From positions 1,860,001 through 1,924,000 of the forward strand of contig AP014633.1 in NCBI GenBank assembly GCA_000828835.1: a DNA stretch of 64,000 bases, written 5' to 3'. The notes under the pieces are model-generated. The model saw only the letters and a program-made list of their open reading frames with translations. It did not search any database and was not told where the DNA came from. The position numbers and the translations under genes were made by a program. Source of the DNA: Thioploca ingrica (GTDB taxonomy: Bacteria; Pseudomonadota; Gammaproteobacteria; Beggiatoales; Beggiatoaceae). How positions within the stretch are numbered: the stretch's first letter is position 1; each line of letters opens with the position of its first letter. Shown here piece after piece: positions 10,025-18,096 of this stretch.

Positions 10025-10212
10025 AATTTTTACTCCTCATGAGTCAGGATAATTGACTTAAAATTTTTAATGGGATCAGGGTGTAATCATTTTAAGCTAA
10101 AATACTTAATTTAATTCGATATTCAATGATACCGACTTTTGTGCTTGACTTGTTAATGACATGGCTTAAACTCTTGGTTGTTATTTTAACTCCGTTGGAT
10201 TGGAATTGAGCT

Positions 10213-12237
10213 TTGGAAACTTCATTGCCTATAAATGTCGTTATTTTTCCGGTTCTGGCCGCGTTGCTCTCCAGTTTGGTTGCACTCGGTGCCTACCGTT
10301 TTCCCTGGTTACTACGGTACTTAGCCTTTTTACTACTGGGATTAGCCGGCATCAGTGCTATTGTCAGTGGTGGTTGGGTATTAATTAATGATATCTCCAT
10401 TTCTGGAGAGTTGCCGCTCGGATTACCCTGGCTGAAATGGCATATCCGCTTAGAGCCATTATCGGGTTTTTTCTGGGTCATTGTGGGTATTCTCACCACC
10501 GCTATCAGCAGCTATGGACCCAGTTATGTCCGTGAATTTGAATCGGGACCTTATTCTTTATCTACCTTAGGTTTTTTTACCGGTTTATTTGTGGCCGGCA
10601 TGTTGTTAGTTTTGCTGGCTGACGACGCTTTCCTTTTTATGATTGCTTGGGAAATCATGTCACTTTCTAGTTACTTTTTGGTTGGATATCAACATCTACA
10701 AGTAACACATCGTCGAGCGGCTTTTTTATATTTGCTCATGGCGCAACTGGGCGCTTTAGCTATTTTACTCGCTTTTAGTATTTTAATAAGCATCAACGGT
10801 GATTTTACCTTTGCCACGATGCGGCAAGCTGAGTTATCGCCACTCTGGGCGAATATCGCTTTTGGTTTTGGGTTACTTGGATTTGGCATGAAGGCCGGTT
10901 TAGTACCAATCCATGTATGGTTACCCGAAGCACACCCGGTTGCGCCTTCACCGATTTCTGCCTTAATGAGTGGCGTGATGTTAAAAGTGGCAATCTATGG
11001 TCTTATTCGCTTGGTATTTGATTTATTAGGTACACCGCATTGGAGTTGGGGAATTATTCTACTGATTATGGGTTCGAGCACCGCTTTTATCGGAATTTTG
11101 TACGCATTGATGCAAAACAATTTAAAACGCTTGTTAGCTTATTCCTCAATAGAAAATATGGGGATTATCACCATCGGTCTCGGGTTAAGTATCTTATTTA
11201 TCGCCAATGGCCACCCTCTTCTAGGCGCATTGGCCATGATTGCCGCACTCTATCATGCACTGAATCACGCCTTATTCAAAGGCTTACTATTTCTCAGTGC
11301 CGGTTCCATTTTACAAGCAACCCATGAGCAAAATTTGGAAAACTTCGGGGGGTTAATCCGATATCTGCCTTATACGGCATTCTTTTTCTTAATCGGCTGC
11401 TTGGCTATTTCTGGGTTACCACCGCTGAATGGATTCGTCTCGGAATGGCTTACTTTTCAAGCGGCTTTGCAAACCCCTTCCCTAACCAGTGGGGTATTAC
11501 GTGCCGTAATTCCACTCAGTGCGGCTTTATTGGCATTGACAGCGGCTTTATCTGCTACTTGTTTTGTCAAAGTTTATGGGGTCACTTTTCTAGGACAACC
11601 ACGTCATCAATTTAATCATCCTATTCAAGAACCGGCTTGGGGAATGACTATTGCGCAGGCTTTTTTAGCCCTGTTATGTTTACTGTTGGGTATTTTTCCC
11701 ACCACCATTATTGATGTAATTGAAATTATTCCTCAACATCTCGTTGGGTATGACTTACCCAGTGCTTCTGAACAAGGCTGGCTGTGGTTGACCCCCATCT
11801 CGGCTGAAGTGGCTTCTTATTCAGCACCGTTAGTGTTGCTCGCTATTATCAGTGTGTGGTTTATATTTTTCGGGTTACTTTACACCACTAAGAAAACACG
11901 TCGCACTTCGCCATGGGAATGTGGATTTGGTACCGTGAGTCCTAGAATGCAGTACACCGCTACCGCTTTTGTTATGCCCATTCAACGAATTTTTAAACCG
12001 GCTTGGCGTATAGAAGAACTGGTTAAAGAACAAACGGATAAAAAGACGCTTTATCCCCAAGCTATTCGCTATGAACTGCATATTGCCGACCGCTTTTGGT
12101 TAATTTTATATGAACCCTTCATTGGTTTAGTTGCCACGATTGCTCGGCAAATTGGGCGAATTCAAACCGGTAATATTCGGACTTATTTAGCTTATTCTTT
12201 CTTCACTTTATTGATATTGTTATGGCTGATTACTTAA
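10213..12237 (+). CDS. HyfB/HycC-like proton-translocating membrane subunit
   Basis: A 674-residue polytopic protein with about 15 membrane helices. It belongs to the NuoL/M/N-MrpD antiporter-like family. It carries the conserved region WEIMSLSSYFLVGYQ, KAGLVPIHVWLPEAHP, and LAYSSIENMGIITIGLGL. The long C-terminal part (SPWECGFG, TATAFVMPIQRIF) is typical of HyfB/HycC of hydrogenase-4/formate hydrogenlyase complexes, not NuoL. The start appears to be TTG at 10213, with no clear ATG near. It overlaps the hyfC-like gene by 16 nt. No hydrogenase or other Hyf subunit gene lies in this window, so its partner complex is unknown. Confidence 0.8.
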   Translation: METSLPINVVIFPVLAALLSSLVALGAYRFPWLLRYLAFLLLGLAGISAIVSGGWVLINDISISGELPLGLPWLKWHIRLEPLSGFFWVIVGILTTAISSYGPSYVREFESGPYSLSTLGFFTGLFVAGMLLVLLADDAFLFMIAWEIMSLSSYFLVGYQHLQVTHRRAAFLYLLMAQLGALAILLAFSILISINGDFTFATMRQAELSPLWANIAFGFGLLGFGMKAGLVPIHVWLPEAHPVAPSPISALMSGVMLKVAIYGLIRLVFDLLGTPHWSWGIILLIMGSSTAFIGILYALMQNNLKRLLAYSSIENMGIITIGLGLSILFIANGHPLLGALAMIAALYHALNHALFKGLLFLSAGSILQATHEQNLENFGGLIRYLPYTAFFFLIGCLAISGLPPLNGFVSEWLTFQAALQTPSLTSGVLRAVIPLSAALLALTAALSATCFVKVYGVTFLGQPRHQFNHPIQEPAWGMTIAQAFLALLCLLLGIFPTTIIDVIEIIPQHLVGYDLPSASEQGWLWLTPISAEVASYSAPLVLLAIISVWFIFFGLLYTTKKTRRTSPWECGFGTVSPRMQYTATAFVMPIQRIFKPAWRIEELVKEQTDKKTLYPQAIRYELHIADRFWLILYEPFIGLVATIARQIGRIQTGNIRTYLAYSFFTLLILLWLIT

Positions 12238-13214
12238 ATGAATGGTTAGTCAATTTACCCCTGGGTTGGTTGTTAGCCGGTTTGCAAACCTTATTATTTA
12301 TTGCCATTGCACCCTTATTGACCGGTTGGATCAAACGGAAAAAATGTCGGTTGCAGAACCGTACGGCGCCACCAGTATGGCAACCTTATCGAGACTTAAG
12401 AAAATTATTTCGCAAAGAGTCGGTGATAGCAGAAAATGCCTCGTGGATATTTCGTACCACGCCTTACATCGTTTTTGGTACTACCGTTCTGGCTGCCGGT
12501 GTGGTTCCATTGATTGCGACCGATTTACCTTCAGCGGCGATTGCTGATGTCATTGTATTAGTTGGATTTTTTGCTTTAGCCCGATTTTTTCTTGCGCTAG
12601 CGGGTATGGACATTGGCACCGCTTTTGGAGGGATGGGTTCTTCCCGCGAAATGACCTTAGCTTCTTTAACTGAACCGGCGATGCTTATGGCGGTATTCAC
12701 GTTAGCCATGACTGCTTCAACGACTAATCTGTCAACGACGATGGAAGTGATTCTTTCTCAAGGTATTGTGTTACGACCTTCCTTTATTTTTGCCGCTTTG
12801 GGATTAATGATGGTGGCGATTGCCGAAACCGGACGTATTCCGATTGACAATCCAGCCACTCATTTAGAATTGACTATGATACACGAAGCCATGATCTTGG
12901 AATATAGCGGTCGGCATTTAGCGATGATTGAATGGGCCAATCAAATTAAATTAATGATTTATGGCGTTCTGATTGCTAATTTATTTATACCTTGGGGAAT
13001 TGCCACCGAATTAACTGAAGTCGCTTTATTCCTAGGGAGCGTAGCCATCATCGCCAAACTCGCTTTATTGGGCATAATTTTGGCTGCTTCTGAAACCGTA
13101 TTGGCAAAATTACGCCTATTTCAGGCACCCAATTACATTAGTTTTGCCTTTCTACTCTGTTTATTAGGTTTACTCAGTCATGTCATTTTAGAAGTGCAAC
13201 AATCTACTCTCTAA
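12222..13214 (+). CDS. HyfC/HycD-like membrane subunit (NuoH family)
   Basis: A 330-residue membrane protein with about eight helices. It has the HyfC/HycD signatures AGMDIGTAFGGMGSSREM and RIPIDNPATHLELTMIHEA, followed by LEYSGRHLA. In hydrogenase-4 and related complexes this NuoH homologue joins the hydrogenase arm to the membrane arm. It starts inside the 3' end of the hyfB-like gene (16-nt overlap), so translation is probably coupled. The next gene is a convergent lipoprotein gene, so the module ends here: no HyfE, HyfF, HyfG or HyfI homologue follows. Confidence 0.8.
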   Translation: MADYLNEWLVNLPLGWLLAGLQTLLFIAIAPLLTGWIKRKKCRLQNRTAPPVWQPYRDLRKLFRKESVIAENASWIFRTTPYIVFGTTVLAAGVVPLIATDLPSAAIADVIVLVGFFALARFFLALAGMDIGTAFGGMGSSREMTLASLTEPAMLMAVFTLAMTASTTNLSTTMEVILSQGIVLRPSFIFAALGLMMVAIAETGRIPIDNPATHLELTMIHEAMILEYSGRHLAMIEWANQIKLMIYGVLIANLFIPWGIATELTEVALFLGSVAIIAKLALLGIILAASETVLAKLRLFQAPNYISFAFLLCLLGLLSHVILEVQQSTL

Positions 13215-13217
13215 AGA

Positions 13218-13700
13218 TTAATTAAGGGTGACATCTGGCACTTCTTCTGAGGTGTCATCCTCTAACTCATCACCGGGTGTATTGACGACCACTGCTAACT
13301 GAGCCGTTAAACCGGTGGGTGTTTTTACCGTAATCACGTCTTCTCCTTCAGTTGTTGCTAATAACAAACTCGTTGCTTGACCATCATGGTCAGTGAGTAA
13401 ATTATTTTCAGTCAAGAAATTACCTTTTGCCGAAGCAATAGATAAACTTTGATTAGGAAGACTCTCTCCGTTTTGAGCTTCTAAAGTAGCTAGCAATTCA
13501 ATTCCTTCTCCCAATATCATTTCAATGGTAGTAGAATTTTCTGGTGAACTGAGTACCTCAAGATGGAGCTTAGCAGCTTGATTAGCCGTCGTTAGAAGAG
13601 TATCACCCGCATTGAGAGGAATTGTCGTCGGCACATTATCACTGCAAGCACTTAAACTCAAAATAATAAAAAAAGCTAATCGTTTAAACCTAAAATACAT
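13218..13700 (-). CDS. Lipoprotein with one bacterial Ig-like (Big_1-type) domain
   Basis: A 160-residue protein starting at the ATG at 13698-13700, which has AGAGG 9 nt upstream; an in-frame ATG 8 codons earlier is less well placed. The N-terminus is a lipoprotein signal with lipobox LSAC. Residues about 40-145 resemble an invasin/intimin Ig-like domain: an ELLATLEAQNGESLPNQSLSI strand pair, and DGQATSLLLATTEGEDVITVK. The tail is acidic. Such proteins sit on the outer membrane and often have adhesive or structural roles; no specific function can be given. It is convergent with the hyfC-like gene, with 3 bp between stops. Confidence 0.7.
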   Translation of the reverse strand: MYFRFKRLAFFIILSLSACSDNVPTTIPLNAGDTLLTTANQAAKLHLEVLSSPENSTTIEMILGEGIELLATLEAQNGESLPNQSLSIASAKGNFLTENNLLTDHDGQATSLLLATTEGEDVITVKTPTGLTAQLAVVVNTPGDELEDDTSEEVPDVTLN

Positions 13701-13744
13701 AAAATATGACCTCTTACCCAGCATAAACTAAACGTCAATTTCAG

Positions 13745-14090
13745 AATGTAGTCTGGATGAAACGAAGTGAAATCCAGGATTCAAGTCATTTCATTATCAA
13801 TACTTTGTTTCGGTGAAATAATCTCAATGGCTAAAGTTGGCATTTGGGAAACTCGCAATACGTCATCTTATTCATTTTACCTTCAGCTTATTTAGCCCGT
13901 TGTTTCGTTGCTGCTTGACCGATTGGTAGTAAAACACCTTAGCAAGGAAGGAATGTAGATGGTAACGAAAGGTTTAATTTCAGGGTAGTGAGTAGATTCT
14001 CGCTATCGCAGAAATAAAGTAACTTCAATTTTGTCGAACTTATATTAAATTATAATGTGTTTCACCATTTTTATTCTATATGAAAAAAAG
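13745..14090. repeat. Inverted duplication, left copy, outer part
   Basis: Most of this segment is the reverse complement, with internal deletions, of 24062-24870. It holds a relic of a Uma2 gene and its upstream region. Matching blocks include the segment around gaaatccaggattcaa (13770s against about 24840), the Uma2 relic, and the run from about 13880 to 14080 against about 24062-24250. The match ends at 14080. The rest of the ancestral copy resumes at 15283, beyond the Rpn gene. Confidence 0.75.
13796..13870 (-). pseudogene. Uma2-family gene relic
   Basis: On the minus strand this roughly 75-bp stretch is nearly identical to 24511-24585 in the intact Uma2 gene at 24268-24789. It encodes the core DVLRVSQMPTLAIEIISPKQ with few changes. 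Both the 5' part of the gene and the 3' part are missing, and the upstream region of the intact gene follows directly after a deletion. It is a dead copy left by the inverted duplication. Confidence 0.75.
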
Positions 14091-14182
14091 TAATTATCTG
14101 AATTTTTTGGCGCACCATTTTTTGACTTTCTCGCACAATTTGCTAAACTGCGGTCAATTTAAACTACTCCACTCAAAATCCC

Positions 14183-15031
14183 ATGTCACGTTATCTTAAC
14201 CCCTATACCGATTTTGGGTTTAAAAAACTCTTTGGTGAAGAAGGTAATAAAGATCTATTGACCGATTTTCTCAATCAACTTTTGCCACCCCATCATCAAA
14301 TAAATCGTTTACAGTTTAAAAACCCTGAAAACTTGCCCAACTTACCGTTAGAACGCAAAGCAATTTTTGACATTTATTGCCAAAGTATTACTGGCGAGAA
14401 TTTCATTGTTGAAATGCAAAAAGCCAAACTACATTTTTTTAAAGACCGGGCATTGTTTTATAGCACCTTTCCAATTCGTGACCAAGCCAAAAAGGGGGAA
14501 TGGGATTTTAAATTAACACCGGTGTATTACGTGGCCATCCTGGATTTTAAATATGACGAACTCGAAGAAAAACAAAAGTTACTTCGAGAAGTAGCCTTAA
14601 AAGACCAAGAGGGACACTTGTTTTACGACAAACTGCATTTTAAATTTCTACAAATGCCGTTATTCACTAAACCAGAACACGAATTAGCAACGCATTTTGA
14701 TAAATGGCTGTATTTTCTAAAAAACTTAGACAGTTTTGAGCAGATTCCAGCGATTCTCAACGAACCATTATTTCAAAAGGCGTTTGAAACTTTAGAAGAA
14801 GCTAACTTAAGCCCCGAACAAAGAGAACAATATCAGAAAAGTTTATTGACCTATTGGGAATTAAAGGGGGTGGTTGATACGGCGAGAGAGGAAGGTTTGC
14901 AGAAAGGAAGAGAAGAGGGAAAACTGGAGGGAATCTTACAAGTGGCATTAACCATGAAACAAAAGGGTTTAGCGATTGAGGTGATTGAAACAATGACGGG
15001 ATTAACTCAGAGTAAAATTGAGGGGTTGTAA
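14183..15031 (+). CDS. Rpn-family recombination-promoting nuclease / PD-(D/E)XK transposase-like protein
   Basis: A 282-residue protein beginning MSRYLNPYTDFGFKKLFG, the hallmark of the Rpn/PDDEXK_2 family. The nuclease core has Asp63 (AIFDIYC) and Glu77-x-Gln79 (FIVEMQKAK). The C-terminus is Lys/Glu-rich (EEGLQKGREEGKLEG) and ends in a small helical motif, as is usual. Family members promote RecA-independent recombination and are often found in multiple copies as mobile or selfish genes. The gene sits between two direct 34-bp repeats (14047-14080 and 15288-15321) and splits an otherwise continuous duplicated region. No terminal inverted repeats of a classical IS were seen. Confidence 0.85.
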   Translation: MSRYLNPYTDFGFKKLFGEEGNKDLLTDFLNQLLPPHHQINRLQFKNPENLPNLPLERKAIFDIYCQSITGENFIVEMQKAKLHFFKDRALFYSTFPIRDQAKKGEWDFKLTPVYYVAILDFKYDELEEKQKLLREVALKDQEGHLFYDKLHFKFLQMPLFTKPEHELATHFDKWLYFLKNLDSFEQIPAILNEPLFQKAFETLEEANLSPEQREQYQKSLLTYWELKGVVDTAREEGLQKGREEGKLEGILQVALTMKQKGLAIEVIETMTGLTQSKIEGL

Positions 15032-15197
15032 AGACGTACCCATTATCTGAACGGATTAGCTTGATTAAGAGATTAACCTGTCTCTACCAATCAAAATTTA
15101 AGACAATAAATCAACTTTAGCCCACTTTTTTTGGTGTTTCCAAGCAGCAATCGCTACGATACTTAACACAGTTCCATTGCCGGTCGGTCAAGTCTGT

Positions 15198-15274
15198 GTA
15201 GGGTGTTGTATAAACGAAGCGTCATCCATCCAAAACCGGTCGAGGTGCATGACGCTACCGCTCATGCACCCTAC
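15198..15274. repeat. Imperfect inverted repeat GTAGGGTG...CACCCTAC
   Basis: Eight-base ends GTAGGGTG (15198-15205) and CACCCTAC (15267-15274) enclose a 60-bp interior with gcgtcat/atgacgc mirrored parts. It resembles the shorter hairpin at 50059-50087 in having a GGTGCG-type stem and CACCCTAC end. It lies in the 420-bp gap between the Rpn gene and the RTX gene. Probably a REP-like dispersed repeat; no gene was found in this gap. Confidence 0.5.
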
Positions 15275-15282
15275 GCTTACTC

Positions 15283-15535
15283 ACGTCAAATTATAAGGTG
15301 TTTCGCCATTCTTATTCCATAGATTTAATTTATTATGAATAAGAAAAATCCATATTAAATTATATTCCATATAAATAGTAATTATGTGATAATCAGAATT
15401 TCTTTTGTTTGATAAGATAGGGAAAACATAAGTTCCTTTAAGTTGTGAAACCAATTGTGTCACAAGGAGGGCATAATTTTTATGGACTTTAAGAAAAAAT
15501 TAGGAATGATGATTGTTTCATTCATTCCAGTTATG
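15283..15535. repeat. Inverted duplication, left copy, inner part (leader and start of RTX gene)
   Basis: This segment is the diverged reverse complement of about 23835-24100. It includes the AT-rich leader, the block gtagggaaaacataagttcc-like sequence (tagggaaaacataagttcc), the ribosome binding site AAGGAGGGCATAATTTTTATG, and the first codons (MDFK..LG..VVSFIPVM) of a secreted protein. The conserved leader probably contains the promoter, but no exact -35/-10 pair can be fixed by eye. Confidence 0.75.
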
Positions 15536-16534
15536 GCTCTAACTCAAAGTGTCTTAGCTGATGAAAATCAGTATTCACAAAAAGTAGAAGAGGATATCGT
15601 TAATCACTTAAATTCAAATTTATTACCAACCGACATATCTACCCCAGCTAGTCTGGGACAAATCCCAATAAAAAATGCTGGTTTTGAAACGGGCAATACC
15701 ACCGGCTGGGAGATTTATGTACCTGTAGGTGGAATCGGTCAAGTTGTTAGTTCTCATAGTAGATTTTGCCCTCCCCCTCCGGTCGAATCGCCATTCGATG
15801 GCAATTATTTTCTTGAACTTAAGACAGACGGGCCAGGAAGCTACACCACGGCTGCACAATTTGTAGTCTTAGGAGCCGGTGATCGGCTGTATGGTGCCGC
15901 TATTTTTGATTCAGCCGATTATTGGCCTTTCACAGATGACGCCAGTGTCAGAATTTACTATCACACATTAGATGGTCTTCAATTAGTTGCCGAACCCTGG
16001 AAACGAGAAGCGGATGACTGTAGTCAAATTGAATCTTGGACACCGTGGAGTTGGACAGCACCTCAAGCCGGGTTATATGCAATCACTTATCGCGTTATTA
16101 ATGCCATTGATAGTGAAGTAGACAGCTACGCCTTATTTGACAGTGCGGTTTGTTCAAAATCTGATCAACTCGTATGCGATCATAATTTCCTGGGAACGAA
16201 CGGTCCTGACATTATCATTGGAACCACTGGATCTGACATTATTTGTGGTCGAGGTGGTAATGATGAAATCATTGGGTTAGGTGGAAATGACTTAATTTGT
16301 GGTGGCGACGGTGAAGATGAACTCTATGGTGGTGAAGGCAACGATATTTTATATGGTGGTAACGGTGAAGATGAGCTTTATGGCGGTAAAGGCAATGATC
16401 TCCTCTATGGCGGTGATAAAACTACCCCAGATTGGCTCTATGGCGGCAAAGGAAACGATACTTGTGTGACAGAGAGAGGTTCTAGTAAAAATAGTTGTGA
16501 ATTTGCGATAACAGAAGCAAATTTGCCTAAGTAA
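15482..16534 (+). CDS. Secreted protein with RTX-type Ca2+-binding repeats
   Basis: A 350-residue protein starting at the ATG at 15482, with AAGGAGG 11 nt upstream; the frame is open 9 codons further up but that is not needed. Residues 1-26 are a Sec-type signal ending SVLA. Residues 60-235 look like a beta-sandwich of the CBM-like type (NAGFETGNTTGWEIYVP). Residues about 240-335 are nine or so nonapeptides of the GGxGxDxLx type (GGEGNDILYGG, GGKGNDLLYGG) that bind Ca2+ as a parallel beta-roll. Ordinary RTX proteins leave by type I secretion without a cleaved signal; here a signal is present. A stub of a paralogue lies at 23774-23893. Confidence 0.8.
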   Translation: MDFKKKLGMMIVSFIPVMALTQSVLADENQYSQKVEEDIVNHLNSNLLPTDISTPASLGQIPIKNAGFETGNTTGWEIYVPVGGIGQVVSSHSRFCPPPPVESPFDGNYFLELKTDGPGSYTTAAQFVVLGAGDRLYGAAIFDSADYWPFTDDASVRIYYHTLDGLQLVAEPWKREADDCSQIESWTPWSWTAPQAGLYAITYRVINAIDSEVDSYALFDSAVCSKSDQLVCDHNFLGTNGPDIIIGTTGSDIICGRGGNDEIIGLGGNDLICGGDGEDELYGGEGNDILYGGNGEDELYGGKGNDLLYGGDKTTPDWLYGGKGNDTCVTERGSSKNSCEFAITEANLPK

Positions 16535-16659
16535 AATTAACTTTGCCAAAGATTAAGAAAGAGTAGTAATCATTTTTGAGTGGTAATGGATACTTTCTCT
16601 TTCTTATGGGTACAGTCTTAAAAATGTTGGATTTACATTAAATTGGAGGTCATATAAAA

Positions 16660-17778
16660 ATGTTTATGAAAGGATTTATCAAGAAATTGTCTATCAATTT
16701 TCTTGTCTCAGTTCTGTTGATATTGGTTAATATCAACCTAGCCAATGCAGCTTATGACATCTTTGTGGGAACTCAGAGTGGTGCTGGTTATGGTTCCACA
16801 GGAGGTGGCATTGTTTATAGATATGGCGGTGATACCAACTGGACTAATATCTCAGCAGGTACCAATATCGGTCAAGCGGTTATGGACTTAGAGGTTTTTG
16901 GAGGTAAGCTATATGCAGCTACCCAAACTAACTCTGGACCTGGAGGAGATAGTGGTTATGGTCAAGTTTGGCGTTACAATGGGGGTACTAACTGGACGCT
17001 AGTAGGAACAATGGGCACTTCCGTTATGGATTTGATTACTTACCGTGGTGCTCTTTATGCTGTGGTTACGGACTACATGTATCGAGACGGTGACTATAAA
17101 AATGGCAAGTTGTATAGATACCAAGCACCAAATAATTGGACTAAAGTAGGCGGATTAAGCTATACCGGCTTTCGGACCGCTATAGTATCCAGTGTTAGTG
17201 GAAGAGATGAAATTATTATAGGTGAACTCAATACGGATGCTTGGTCAGCCTATTCTCCAGAAATTGGTTTAGAACTTCGCAGTGATCCAGGTGGCTCCTG
17301 TGTATGGGATTTTGCAGAGTACAATGGTGCTGTGTACTCAGGTCATTATTGGGGGCCAATTTATAAAACAACAGATGCATATAACTGGACTATGGAATTG
17401 TTTGAAGGTGATAGACATTTTTGGGCACTAGAAACCTTCAAAAGAAAACTTTATGTAGGTGGTAGTGGCGGCTATTACTCTCCTCATTCTGGAAGATTAG
17501 ATTTTTTAGAAGGCTCTAATTTAGTGACAGTCTGGGAATATCCAACTCAATCTGACACAGATGGCATAACTCGCTTAGCTGTTGCGCCTGATGATTCAAT
17601 ACTTCTTATCGGTACCGGAATTTTAGATGGTTATTATACTGGAAACGGAAAAGCAGAAGTATGGGTTTATAGACCGCTTGCTAGACCTCCCTATAATCAA
17701 CCTAGACTTATTTCGCCCCTAGATTACTTTGCTGGTGGCGTTCAATCTTTATCGATTGTAGAACCATTGCCTTATTAA
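16660..17778 (+). CDS. Secreted beta-propeller-like protein of unknown function
   Basis: A 372-residue protein with a signal peptide (residues 1-31, ending LANA). GGAGG lies 10 nt before the ATG. The mature part has repeated blade-like units of about 45 residues with the pattern VYRYGGDTNWTNIS, VWRYNGGTNWTLVG, LYRYQAPNNWTKVG and VYSGHYWGPIYKTTDAYNWT, interleaved with LYAATQT/LYAVVTD/LYVGGSG strands. This suggests a secreted beta-propeller. No catalytic motif or anchor was seen. It follows the RTX gene by 125 bp on the same strand and might be cotranscribed. Confidence 0.65.
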   Translation: MFMKGFIKKLSINFLVSVLLILVNINLANAAYDIFVGTQSGAGYGSTGGGIVYRYGGDTNWTNISAGTNIGQAVMDLEVFGGKLYAATQTNSGPGGDSGYGQVWRYNGGTNWTLVGTMGTSVMDLITYRGALYAVVTDYMYRDGDYKNGKLYRYQAPNNWTKVGGLSYTGFRTAIVSSVSGRDEIIIGELNTDAWSAYSPEIGLELRSDPGGSCVWDFAEYNGAVYSGHYWGPIYKTTDAYNWTMELFEGDRHFWALETFKRKLYVGGSGGYYSPHSGRLDFLEGSNLVTVWEYPTQSDTDGITRLAVAPDDSILLIGTGILDGYYTGNGKAEVWVYRPLARPPYNQPRLISPLDYFAGGVQSLSIVEPLPY

Positions 17779-17807
17779 CTTAAGGTGATTATCCTTAAAT
17801 AGGAAAA

Positions 17808-17827
17808 GGCGGGAAAGGATTCCCGCC
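17808..17827. terminator. GC-rich hairpin after the propeller gene
   Basis: A perfect stem GGCGGGAA paired with TTCCCGCC, with a 4-nt loop, lies 30 bp after the stop of the secreted propeller gene. A second smaller hairpin, TTAAGG...CCTTAA, precedes it at 17780-17798. A true T run is lacking. Likely the transcript end before acs; the rest of the 318-bp gap is AT-rich with nothing recognisable. Confidence 0.45.
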
Positions 17828-18096
17828 CTACTCCTACTTTAGATTATTATTACCCCCCCACCTCCTTGGTTTAACCTGCCGCATTCTAGACAACCCACTT
17901 TTCGTTAAGCACTTATGCTGAACTCCGGTTACACTATATTAAGCTGAATTATATAACTATAACTTAATTTGTTGAGCAATTTTTAATAAAGCGTAGATTG
18001 AACAAAGTCTTGCCAACCATGAGACAATTTAGGATTATTTATAATTCAGCTTTTTTCTGGTGTAAGTCTTAACAATAACATGAAGGAGTCCATGAC

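Larger units (their letters stand above)
14047..15321. mobile_element. Putative Rpn-carrying insertion with 34-bp flanking direct repeats
   Basis: The Rpn gene and about 250 bp downstream lie between two 34-bp direct repeats, 14047-14080 and 15288-15321, which match at 30 of 34 positions by eye. In the other copy of this duplicated region there is only one such sequence, 24062-24095 (minus strand), with no insert. The interior also holds the inverted repeat at 15198-15274. The simplest reading is an insertion or recombination event at this site. The interpretation is inferred, not proven. Confidence 0.5.
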
